Assembly (NCBI GenBank): GCA_905221605.1
Contig: CAJNDS010002254.1
Span: 186,001 to 250,000 of the forward strand
DNA from: Symbiodinium natans
Taxonomy: Eukaryota > Sar > Dinophyceae > Suessiales > Symbiodiniaceae
Length of the DNA: 64,000 bases
Reading direction: 5' to 3'
Both the position numbers and the translations under genes were made by a program. The notes beneath the pieces were generated by a model. It was not told where the DNA came from, made no database searches, and worked only from the letters and a program-made list of their open reading frames with translations. Positions 49,420 to 58,078 of this stretch are shown here, piece by piece. Within the stretch, counting starts at the first letter, position 1. The number at the start of each line of letters is the position of its first letter.

Positions 49420-50621
49420 GCCTCTCCTACAGCCCTGGCTTCCTTGCGCTGCAGGTTCCTTGCTTGGAGCGTGAGCTCAACAACCAAAGGCCACCTAAGG
49501 ACGGCTGTGACAAGCCCGCCTTGCCCTAGTCCTACGAGGAACTGCGGACGAAACCCCGAAGCTTCCCTAAGAACCTTGGCACACGAAGTAAGCAAGTCGA
49601 CCCTGATCCGCTTGATCTTCTTGGTCCCTGCGAGCCTGCCGGCCCCGCAATCAAAATGCGAGGCAAGCCCGTCGGTATCCTCAAACGGACCCCAACAACC
49701 CCTGACAGCCACAGAAACTCCAGGGAGGCTCGCTTGAAAAACGCGCCTGATTTCAGTCAGCTCTGCGTCCTGCTCTTTCCAACGCGCGTAGTCAAAGACA
49801 ACCATGACGCGCACCGGAAGGGCTGCGACGACGCACATCGGCACAGCCGCGGCCTGGACACGGCCCGCAGGCTCTGGGACGGCGTCGTTGCCGACCGCCC
49901 AGGGCACGGGTCCGTCACCCTCAGTACCCTCTCCGAGGTACTGGTCCAGGTCGAAACCTCGGAGTTGGCCCGAAAGGCCCTCGAGATCTTTCGTCCTCGC
50001 CGCAAGGAGCGCATCCCGATCTTTGGGATTGCGGCTAAAACTGTCACCCAGCGTCGCTGAGCGACCGCTAAGGCTCCTTATTTCGGACCCATCCATAAGG
50101 ATTTCCGCAACCCACCGGACGAGTTTCGGATCCATTCCGATGTCCGATGTTTGCGCTCGGGTAAGGTTGGCATGATCTGTCCAACACAGAGTCCGAATCG
50201 AGCCAAACATGCGGCGTGTCGCCCGCTTTACCTCGAGCTGGGCAAACGCCTCCTGTATCAAGGGCGGCCAGTTTTGCTGCGCGGGGGTCAAGCTCTTTGA
50301 GTGCGTCATAAGCACTTTGAGCTGACTCAAGTCACGCGTCATCTGCACGACGCTGCCCCCTACCGCGATGCCCGACGCATCCGCGATCTGCTCAAGGGGA
50401 CACGACCCATCCGCAGCAGAGGCCTCATCGAAGGTAGCCAAATTGATGCGGTTCTGCATCATGCGCTTAATCGCTTTAAAGGCTTTGCAACCCTCGGTGG
50501 CGGCTGAGCCCAGCCCGCCTTCAGGAAAGACGGCGCCTGGCTTCTGCCACTGCCCTAAAATCTTGGCTGCGTGCCCATACTCAACAGGCAGGTAGCCGCG
50601 CAACCAATTTGCGCAACCCAA
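49281..50621 (-). CDS. retrotransposon copy B: RT connection and RNase H
   Basis: 446 codons. Same RNase H motifs as copy A (ATFDEASAADGS, SKSLTPAQQNW, WTDHANLT). Followed by the region DPCPGR...FDYARWKEQDAELTEI with no recognised domain. The frame is lost at about 49359, and one A is missing at its junction with ORF1. Confidence 0.8.
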   Translation of the reverse strand: MGCANWLRGYLPVEYGHAAKILGQWQKPGAVFPEGGLGSAATEGCKAFKAIKRMMQNRINLATFDEASAADGSCPLEQIADASGIAVGGSVVQMTRDLSQLKVLMTHSKSLTPAQQNWPPLIQEAFAQLEVKRATRRMFGSIRTLCWTDHANLTRAQTSDIGMDPKLVRWVAEILMDGSEIRSLSGRSATLGDSFSRNPKDRDALLAARTKDLEGLSGQLRGFDLDQYLGEGTEGDGPVPWAVGNDAVPEPAGRVQAAAVPMCVVAALPVRVMVVFDYARWKEQDAELTEIRRVFQASLPGVSVAVRGCWGPFEDTDGLASHFDCGAGRLAGTKKIKRIRVDLLTSCAKVLREASGFRPQFLVGLGQGGLVTAVLRWPLVVELTLQARNLQRKEARAVGEAWAGIKAIWAVRPRLWRTQQGTWKWPRLVRNSRRIFRSLPCEVLGS

Positions 50622-53600
50622 AAATTGCTGAATGTGAAGCTTCTCCCAGAGCGGGGGAAGTCAATCACCGCCTGACAACGCTCTTCGTCAGGCGAACTCC
50701 CGTCCCGCCCAATGTTGTGTCCTAGGAGCTTACCTTTGGAGACACAAACTTCGGCCTTACTGATCCCAAACGAGAACCCAAACAAGATTGACTTATCTAG
50801 GAAACCCTCTAAGGAAACGAGGTGGTCGAGGAGGTGCGGGCACGCCTTAGGGTGCCGGGCGCGCATATCTGCCGCGAGCTGCTCATAATAATAGTCCGTT
50901 GGAGGCTCCTCGATCATCTTATCGATGTCCCAGCTCTCCACGATATGATAGCTCGGGCAGCGCGCCGTGTCGACCGCGTCTGCTGGGCGCACAGCATCAC
51001 TTGCGCCTCTTTCAGCCGTGGCCGATCCCTCACGCCAGCCAGCCCAGCGTGGCCCCTTGCGCGTCCTAAAGACCGCGAGGCGTTCGGTGACGGGAACCTC
51101 ATCGCTGCACGCAACGCTTTCCGCCACACGCAAATCCCTCGTGTCCCAAAGACGCCACGCCTCACCTGCGCGCTGAAGCAAGCACGTTTCGTAAGGCGCC
51201 TTCTCGACCGCCACGGTCCCAAGGTCCTTCTGCGCAGGGCGCCTACCCCACACAGACGCGTAACCACCTGGCGCCTCCCACCAGCTGTCGACGCTTGGAA
51301 GGTGGTCCAAGCAAGTAAGCACTTCAGGCTCCCCAACAGGGCGCCCAACCGGGCCGCTCCCGCCCCACACCGAAGCGAGAACAGTCACCGCAGCAAGGAC
51401 CGATAGCACACCGACCCTGGCGCCGGTACGCAGCCGCCCAAAGGACCGCGCACACGAGGAACAACCTTGGAAGCTTCTTGCCGCGGCCCTGGACGCGGAC
51501 CCGCAAGCGAAGCACGGGTCATGGTCAACCGAAGCAACGGCGACCCCACAATCCGCACATGCCTGCGGAGACGGCTCTGACTCGAACACCGTCTCAATCG
51601 CGCCACAACCACAAGCCGCAGTGCTGACGAGGCCGGAACGCACTTCCGCAACAACCTCGCCTGGCTGGAGAGAGTGATCACACTCCTGGGCTGCAAGCAA
51701 AACAAACCCTTTACCCTCTCCTGTGGGCCAGAGACCCGGCACAGCCTCAACCCCACACTCAACCGGAAGCACAACCTCGGACAGGGATCCCTCTGCGGAG
51801 ACTCCTGACTCCCGCACGACTGGCACCAGCACCCCATCACCCGGCGAGAGCTCGAGCGGCTCTTCCCCGTCATAGCGGAGAAGCTCACGACTTCCGCCCC
51901 CAGGCTCGGTGCATGACGCGTCGTCCAGGCTTGACAACCGCGCTTCAAAGGCATAGGCCCTGTCCTTCCGAGTCCTACTGTGATCTTCACATCTGGGCAT
52001 CCTGATTCCCAGCGTGTCGAGGACATGAAAGTCGGGACCCGGCCTGAATCCCAAGCCCATCCTTCCGGCGCAGTCCAGCGCTCTGCCGCCAAGGATAAGT
52101 CCGTGCCAATCGGACGTACCCCTGGCTGCGATTTTACATCGCACGAAAATTTCGGTGTTGGGGCGACAATCGTCCGCCGTCCTGCCTTCCAGCAGCGTGA
52201 CGCGCAAGACTGCTGCCCCCTTCAGAGGAACTGGGGCTCCCGAAGCGATTCCATGCACATATTCGGGGTGGACCCACTTCTCAAGTCTCACAACCGGGAA
52301 GCCAGGATCCTCAGTGCCGATCCCAAGCTCTGCAGCCCGGTTCATCATGCCTACCACGAGTTCCTCAGTCACGTGGTTTGCGCCGGCGCAACCGTCAAGC
52401 ATGCACTCGACTTTACGGTCGAGGACCTGGACCACCGTCCTGTACTGGTAGCCTCCTGGCTCGTTGTCCGCCAGGTTCCACCAGTCCTTCGGCAGATCGT
52501 CCAAGGTGGCGAACTTGTCCCGCCCGCCCTTGCTTAACGGAAGCGCGTGCTGCTGCACCGCGGCGTGTCCTGCGGCTCCTAAGACGCCTGCCTGGACGCC
52601 TGAGCTGCCTATCTGGACACTGAACGCGGCGAAGGGGTTAGACATGGAAGCACCGGAGGGCGGGGCCCAGTTGGCAGGCAAGGCCGGCGTCCCTCCTGAG
52701 GTCGTCAGGTTGTGGACCATGTCGCAGCTGGCTCCTTTCTTGCACGACCCATTCTTGGAGAAAAAGGGGCAAACAGTGCCTGGTGGCTTTGCCGCGCCTT
52801 TGGCCGCAGCCTTAGGCTTTGCGTTGGCTTTTGCTTTGCCACCTCCCTTCCCTTTGCCTTTACCTTTCGCAGTGGCAAAGGTTTGGTCACCCTTCTTGGC
52901 CGCGAGAGCTTTTCTGCGAAGCTCCTTGTCGTGGCTGTACGGGCAGGCATCCCCTTTCGGGCAATTCCCATGATCGCGAAAGTGGAAGCAGATCTTCTTG
53001 TCCGCTCCTTTGCCAGCTCCCTTCGACGCAGCAGCAAACGTCTGGTCCGCGCCAGCTTTGGCCGCGGCAGCTGCTCCTTTCGCAGCAGCCTTCGCAGCGG
53101 CCTTGAGACTCTTAATCTCCTTCTGAGCCTCAGCCAGCGCGACCGCCGGGTCCGCGCTCTGCGAACCGGTGGCCGCGTACACAGAGTGGGAAACAGCCCT
53201 GTGCGCTGCTTCTCTCTGCTCGTACTCCAGAACGACTTTGTGGCTCTCCTCCCAGGTCTGCGGTCCTCGCAACCCGCCATCCTTGGGGTCGCCAGGCCAC
53301 AACCTTTTGTCGTTCCGGATCTCCTTTTGGAGATAAGGGGGCATCTTGCGGAGGTACGAGAGATACAACTCTCGAGGGGTCTTCCCAAGACCTACTGCCT
53401 CAAGGTCCGCGATCGAGGCCTCAAACAAAGGCTCGAATTGGTGGCCTGTGAGCTTACCCTTAGCGAGAGAGGCGTGCTCACCATCCACGCGGACTTCTCT
53501 TTCCTCCCGCGATTCCCCGAACATCAAGTGTTTGTTCTTGATGCGGTCATACACCGCCTGTGGATCTGAGAGAACCTCTCCCGATTTCCACGCTGCGCGG

Positions 53601-54970
53601 TACGCGTTCGTGTACGTCTTCATGCGCGAGCCGCGGCAGCGCCCGCGTAGCGCTAACAGCTTTTCGCGCGCACTCATACCGCGACAGTTGTTGGCCAGCG
53701 CGCAGACGTCCTCGAACTCCTCGTAGAACAGGACAACGTCTCGCGCGTCCGACTTGTCGTCGGTCAGCGTCGGCCACGTGAGGTCAGTTTTGACCGTAGT
53801 TATGGAGCTTTGCCCGCCCCTCTGCGCTAACGCTTCTTTCAGCGCCTCAGTTTGGGCGGCGAGTGCGGCGGCGAGATCGCCCGCCGGGTGTTGGGACCCG
53901 GTCTGCGAACCTCCGCCGTCTGAACCTCGCTTCAGGGCTTCTATCTCCATCTCTAGCGCAGCAAGCTTCGCGCGCAAAGGGGAATCGCCGTCCGTCGCGC
54001 CCAGGACACGGGCCGCGGAAGGACCACCTGCAACCTCAGCAGTGTGCAAACCTCCACGGTCCAATCCTACCCCCAACCCACTTGCAGTCGCAGGCTGTGG
54101 GAGCCCTGGGGAACGCGGGCCCACGGCTTCAACTGGCACATCGGACGGGGAGCTCCAAACCTTCTCTTGGCTCGAGCTTTCTGGTCCCCCTAACGCGAGG
54201 ATAAGCTCCCCGATGCATTGGATTTCGCGCTGGATCTCCTCTGCGTCTTCGGGGTCCTCGCCACCGCGCAAAGCCGCGACCGAGAACCTGGTCCGCAGCC
54301 GACGGACCATCCCCATCTTCGTAGGATGCCAGTCCCCGCCTATCTTGGAGAACTCATCCGCAAGGAGGGTGGCTTTGGTGCTTAAGGCGTCAAGGTCACG
54401 GGAGCTCACCGTGACTCCATGCGCTTTCAGCGCGAGGACAATCCGCGAAACGCGCGTCAAGTAGTCCGCGACCGGTTCTTGGTCCGGACGGAAAATCGCG
54501 CGCAGCTCCGCCTGCAAGCCCTCTGCGGTGCCTGGCACTGAACCTGCTGCCGACGGCGGACCGGACGGTCCCGCCGGGCGGGACCCTGGTGCCGTAGCAG
54601 GGACATAGGCAGCACCGGTAGGGACCATGGCCAGCTCCCTAGCCGCGGCGCTGACGTCCACCCGCGGCGGACTGTCGCCTCCAGCGCCCGAGGCCTCAGG
54701 GACTAGCTCGGAGTCCTCTTCTTCTTCCTCTTCATCCTCGTCCTCCTCTTCGGCGTCATGGAGGAACTTCATGACTTTCCGCCAGAGAGCCGCCTCTTGC
54801 TCTGGCGTAGTGCTGACCCCATCCCGCTTGGACAATGGACGGCTGCCAGTCTCCCTACGCCACTTAAGCCAAGCGACGTAGCTCATCCGCTCGGGATAGG
54901 GAACGTCTCCACCCTCGATAGCTTCGAGGAGGGTGACGCCCTCAGCCTGACCTGCAACCTCTGCGGACAT
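50555..54970 (-). CDS. retrotransposon ORF1: Gag, CCCH fingers, retropepsin-like, zinc ribbons, membrane segment, RT thumb
   Basis: 1471 codons from an ATG 205 bp inside the 5' LTR. Residues 1-330: acidic, Pro/Ala-rich; about 345-385: a likely coiled coil; about 400-620: Gag-like helical region (FYEEFEDVCALANNCRGM, LYLSYLRKMPPYL). Two CCCH fingers of C-x8-C-x5-C-x3-H type at about 658-677 and 735-754, separated by a GKGKGKGGGK linker, take the place of the usual retroviral CCHC knuckle. A retropepsin-like region has MLDGCAGANHV at about 852 and LILGGRALD at about 960; the DGCAGA in place of D(T/S)GA is unusual. About 1115-1180 holds zinc-ribbon cysteines (CGCG...CADCG, CFACG...CSSC), then the hydrophobic VGVLSVLAAVTVLASVWGG. 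The end is an RT thumb (ISKAEVCVSKGKLLGHNIG...SPDEERCQAVIDFP) with no palm before it. The last ~35 codons are out of frame. Confidence 0.85.
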   Translation of the reverse strand: MSAEVAGQAEGVTLLEAIEGGDVPYPERMSYVAWLKWRRETGSRPLSKRDGVSTTPEQEAALWRKVMKFLHDAEEEDEDEEEEEEDSELVPEASGAGGDSPPRVDVSAAARELAMVPTGAAYVPATAPGSRPAGPSGPPSAAGSVPGTAEGLQAELRAIFRPDQEPVADYLTRVSRIVLALKAHGVTVSSRDLDALSTKATLLADEFSKIGGDWHPTKMGMVRRLRTRFSVAALRGGEDPEDAEEIQREIQCIGELILALGGPESSSQEKVWSSPSDVPVEAVGPRSPGLPQPATASGLGVGLDRGGLHTAEVAGGPSAARVLGATDGDSPLRAKLAALEMEIEALKRGSDGGGSQTGSQHPAGDLAAALAAQTEALKEALAQRGGQSSITTVKTDLTWPTLTDDKSDARDVVLFYEEFEDVCALANNCRGMSAREKLLALRGRCRGSRMKTYTNAYRAAWKSGEVLSDPQAVYDRIKNKHLMFGESREEREVRVDGEHASLAKGKLTGHQFEPLFEASIADLEAVGLGKTPRELYLSYLRKMPPYLQKEIRNDKRLWPGDPKDGGLRGPQTWEESHKVVLEYEQREAAHRAVSHSVYAATGSQSADPAVALAEAQKEIKSLKAAAKAAAKGAAAAAKAGADQTFAAASKGAGKGADKKICFHFRDHGNCPKGDACPYSHDKELRRKALAAKKGDQTFATAKGKGKGKGGGKAKANAKPKAAAKGAAKPPGTVCPFFSKNGSCKKGASCDMVHNLTTSGGTPALPANWAPPSGASMSNPFAAFSVQIGSSGVQAGVLGAAGHAAVQQHALPLSKGGRDKFATLDDLPKDWWNLADNEPGGYQYRTVVQVLDRKVECMLDGCAGANHVTEELVVGMMNRAAELGIGTEDPGFPVVRLEKWVHPEYVHGIASGAPVPLKGAAVLRVTLLEGRTADDCRPNTEIFVRCKIAARGTSDWHGLILGGRALDCAGRMGLGFRPGPDFHVLDTLGIRMPRCEDHSRTRKDRAYAFEARLSSLDDASCTEPGGGSRELLRYDGEEPLELSPGDGVLVPVVRESGVSAEGSLSEVVLPVECGVEAVPGLWPTGEGKGFVLLAAQECDHSLQPGEVVAEVRSGLVSTAACGCGAIETVFESEPSPQACADCGVAVASVDHDPCFACGSASRAAARSFQGCSSCARSFGRLRTGARVGVLSVLAAVTVLASVWGGSGPVGRPVGEPEVLTCLDHLPSVDSWWEAPGGYASVWGRRPAQKDLGTVAVEKAPYETCLLQRAGEAWRLWDTRDLRVAESVACSDEVPVTERLAVFRTRKGPRWAGWREGSATAERGASDAVRPADAVDTARCPSYHIVESWDIDKMIEEPPTDYYYEQLAADMRARHPKACPHLLDHLVSLEGFLDKSILFGFSFGISKAEVCVSKGKLLGHNIGRDGSSPDEERCQAVIDFPRSGRSFTFSNFWVAQIGCAATCLLSMGTQPRF

Positions 54971-54991
54971 TGCCGCAACACAAGGCGAAAA

Positions 54992-55075
54992 GCCGCGCCT
55001 TGGTTAGCAGGCCGCAGGCGTGGCACGCGAAGCGCCGCGCCTTGGTTAACAGGCCGCAAGCGTGGCACACAGTCC
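54992..55075 (-). repeat. 42-bp tandem duplication in the retrotransposon leader
   Basis: GCCGCGCCTTGGTTA... starts at 54992 and again at 55034, with a few substitutions. It lies between the 5' LTR and the ORF1 start, where packaging or translation signals are usual. Confidence 0.75.
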
Positions 55076-55154
55076 ACGCGTCCAGGTCACGGACCGCGAC
55101 AGACAAGCAAAGCAATGCTTGCCCACTCGGGCCGTAGGCACAAGAGCTGTACGT

Positions 55155-55172
55155 TTCCCAGAACAGCCCCCA
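55155..55172 (-). promoter_or_regulatory. candidate primer-binding site
   Basis: On the sense strand, TGGGGGCTGTTCTGGGAA begins two bases after the 5' LTR ends. TGG at this position fits pairing to a tRNA CCA end, but I could not match a particular tRNA. Confidence 0.45.
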
Positions 55173-55174
55173 AT

Positions 55175-55483
55175 TGTGAAGTCGACCAGCACTGGACTTG
55201 CACTAAGCCAATGCAATCACAGCCCGGTCACGCTGTTTTACGACTTCGTGAGTCCAAGCACTTGTGCAGCTACGCCTGAGTGCGTCCGGTCGGACCGCAC
55301 AGCAACCTAGGAGCTACTGTACGACTCTACCGTGCTCAAAGGCACAAGCTCGGTACTTGAGCCAAAATATTGGCATTGTTACGAATTGCAAAACTCTACA
55401 TGCAAAGGAAAACTACAAGGTGGTCTGCCGAGTCCTAATGCATCACAGAGCAGAAGATGCATATGCACTCATGTCAGCTCACA
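55175..55483 (-). repeat. 5' LTR
   Basis: 309 bp, by eye identical to 27448-27756. Sense-strand TG...CA ends. Contains TTTTGGCTCAAG (sense strand, about 55356-55367). Confidence 0.95.
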
Positions 55484-55487
55484 AGTT
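55484..55487. repeat. target-site duplication AGTT, right copy
   Basis: Matches 27444-27447. Confidence 0.75.
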
Positions 55488-55960
55488 TCATATATACTAC
55501 ATACTATATACTATATAATATACAATATATTTTCCTGAATATATATATTTATATATCTGATACAATAGATAATATTTAATATATGAAATATATAATATAT
55601 AACATATAATATATAATGTTTTTCTAATATATAAGAACAATATTGAATATATAATATGTAACATATAATATATAGTATATAGTATGGAATATATTGTCTA
55701 TCATATGTCATATATTAAAATATAGTAATATAATATAATACAATATAGTATAGTAAATATAATATAATATAATATAATATAATATAATATAATATAATAT
55801 AATATAATATAATATAATATATAGATACAAATATAGATATGTAGATATACTACGAAATATCAAATATATCATATATACTATGTACAATATACAATATATA
55901 ATAAATACGATATAATGTAATCTAAGGCAATAGAATAGAACATATGATAGTTGCAGCATT
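55488..55960. repeat. AT-only satellite tract, including an AATAT pentamer array
   Basis: TATAATATA-type sequence. At about 55755-55820 it becomes a regular pentamer AATAT array. It is probably continuous with the satellite left of the retrotransposon before the insertion. Confidence 0.9.
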
Positions 55961-55971
55961 AAACACTTACC

Positions 55972-56095
55972 CACCCTAAACCTCAAAACCCCAAACCCCA
56001 AACACCCTAAACCCTAAACACCCTCAAAGCCCGAAAAACCCTAAAAACCGTAAACTCTTAAAGCCCTAAACCCTAAAACCCTAAAACCCTAAACT
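55972..56095 (+). repeat. telomere-like heptamer tract, C-strand
   Basis: CCCTAAA, CCCCAAA and CCCTAAAA units directly after the AT satellite. Confidence 0.85.
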
Positions 56096-57056
56096 ATCCT
56101 ACCTTGGTGTGGGCAAACACCGCGGCTGCGGTCTTGCAAAAGACCTTGTCAAAAGAGCCGAAGCGGTTTTGTCCAGTTCTGGGCACACGATCTTCAAAAT
56201 CGTGCCGCTGCAGCACACATGTACATTGATTGCAAGTGCTATTTCGGAAAACGAAAGCTTTTTCTGTGAGACTTCATGGCCTGATTCTTTATGGGGCTCT
56301 CTTTACTGTTTGCAGGCCCTCACGCTTTCATAACCTTACACCCAGGCACTCAGACTACGCTTGTACAACAGTAACCCAGTGATCCAGCACATGCATTGAA
56401 TGAAACGGGATGCTGCTGAGGTGTCCTGCCACCGCAGCAACAACCCATAAACAGACAACAATCTACTAATTCTGAGGTTGCAGGAGCTGGGGCCCTTTCA
56501 AGCTGAGTGTCTTGACATGTTGTTGATTGCCCCCGCTACTGCGCATGGAGTGGTTTTGAATGAGGTGTCGGAACAGGGTTAGAAAAGCTGCTTGAAAGGC
56601 GACGGCGACGCTGTAAACAGCAGAAATACATATATACATATACACATCATTGACCGGCTGGTCAGCCTCGGTCTTCTATGATGGTGTTAGCGCTGGCGAA
56701 ACAGCAGAAATTTCTGGAGCAACCTGAGGCATTTTTTTTGCGGGCTGGCGCAGAAACTGTTTCCTCGGAAATGTCATTATGACCCACCCCAACAAGCAGA
56801 GAAACCTCCTGAGCGATGTGATGAGGTGCCACTGGACGGGCAAGCCCGGGCATTCTGGTTTTCCCAAGGATACTTGGGCCAGAGAGGCGGCGGGGCGACC
56901 ACCCCGATGCGGAAAGACTCTACGTCGACCCGCTCGCCGCCTCATCGTGTTCCCGCAACACTTCGCCAGGGTCGCGGCCAAGTCGCAGCTCGTTTTGAAT
57001 TCTGTCCTGGAACTGTCATATTGTTATTTTCCTGGTAGAATCACCTTGTTGTAGCC
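56096..57056. other. single-copy region, no gene assigned
   Basis: Non-repetitive. A GC-rich part (about 56820-57000) is open on both strands but shows no motif. Exon-like edges such as TTTGCAG at about 56313 exist, but the reading after it stops within five codons. Confidence 0.35.
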
Positions 57057-57305
57057 ATGCTCTCCCTTCATGTGGGTGGCCGGGTCCCTGTGCTGCTTGT
57101 CTCCGCTTGTCTCCCTTCATGTGGCCTCGCCGGGTCTTCGGACTGCTTGTCTCCGCTTGTTTCCCTTCATGTGGGCGGCCTCTGCCGGGTCCCTGTGCTG
57201 CTTCTTTCATGTGGTGGCCTCGACCTGTTTGGGCTGCTTTGTTTGGGCTGCTTGTCTCCACTTGTCTCCTCTGTGTCTCCCTTCGTGTGGGTGGCCTTGT
57301 CACAG
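57057..57305 (+). repeat. imperfect ~50-bp minisatellite, cluster 1
   Basis: Four to five degenerate units around CTTGTCTCCCTTCATGTGG and GCCGGGTCCCTGTGCTGC. A second cluster of the same unit lies at about 57915-58065. Confidence 0.8.
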
Positions 57306-57914
57306 GCACGTTGCCCTAAATTGGCGCGTGTGACCCGTTTTTTTTTTTCACTCCAGCAGCCGAGCAGGGCGTCGTCATCGCCAGGGGCTCCTGGAAGCCT
57401 TTGCAGGAGGAAGCCGCGGGAACCACAGCAGGACCTTCGGCGCGTCCGTGGCCGCACCGTCATGGAGTCGTCGCCCGCCAGCTGCTTCACGGGGCCGGAA
57501 GTTCCTGGCCGCGGTGGACGTCCGGAAGGCCCCAAACCGCCGCTGATCACCGGCTCCTTCCAGGCGGGCGCCGTAAGCCCCTGCTGCCGGCAAGCGTCTG
57601 CCTGGTTGGCTGCAGCTGCCGGCGGCTTCAGAGCCTTGGACGCGCAGTCAGCGCATGTCGCTGCAGGTTTAAAGGGGTTTCAAACTTCAGCCCAGATGTG
57701 ACGGCTGCAGCCGGATTGTGTGCAGTCGCGGCTTCCAGGCGTACAAGTTGTTTTCAGGAAGCAGGCCACAACCCAAAACACTTCAATCTCCAAACCCATA
57801 CTTTAAACTTTAGACCCTAAAGCAATAGGCCCTGCCCCTTGAGACTGCCTCCGTGCGCAAGTGTGAGAATCGGAACTGTTGCTGCTTGCTTGATCCTGGC
57901 AGGAGCACATGCCC
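57306..57914. other. GC-rich spacer, long open frame without motif
   Basis: A + strand frame runs from within the minisatellite to 57701. It is composed of compositionally biased residues and has counterparts open on the - strand, so it is not accepted as a gene. Confidence 0.4.
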
Positions 57915-58065
57915 TGGGCTGGTTGTCTCCGTTTGTCTCCTTGTCTCCCTTCATCGGCCGGGTCCCTGCGCTGCTTGTCTCTGCTTGTCTGCCCTTTGTC
58001 TTTCCTCATGTGGGTGGCCTCGGCCGGGTCCCTGGGCGGCTTCTCTCCGCTTGTCTCTCGCATGG
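57915..58065 (+). repeat. imperfect ~50-bp minisatellite, cluster 2
   Basis: About three units related to those at 57057-57305 (TTGTCTCC, CTTCATGTGG- and GGCCGGGTCCCTG-like pieces). Confidence 0.75.
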
Positions 58066-58078
58066 ATGTGCGGTTGGG

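Larger units (their letters stand above)
27448..55483 (-). mobile_element. giant LTR retrotransposon, duplicated or mis-scaffolded
   Basis: Bounded by two 309-bp LTRs with TG...CA ends and an AGTT target duplication, inserted in AT satellite. All genes read on the - strand. It contains one 100-N gap (40932-41031). The 10,688 bp at 30244-40931 and the 10,669 bp at 41032-51700 are two near-identical copies of the same interior. The part left of the gap supplies the 3' end (PLD region, 3' LTR) and the part right of it supplies the 5' end (5' LTR, Gag, protease). Counting the shared part once gives an element of about 17.2 kb, very large for an LTR retrotransposon. Ty3/gypsy affinity is inferred from the RT and RNase H sequence features and the DDE integrase with a D-59-D-35-E spacing. 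Each copy has its own frameshifts. Confidence 0.9.

Noticed and set aside
55155-55172. Assignment of the primer-binding site to a specific tRNA
   Set aside because: The position fits, but the sequence could not be matched to a known tRNA 3' end from memory.
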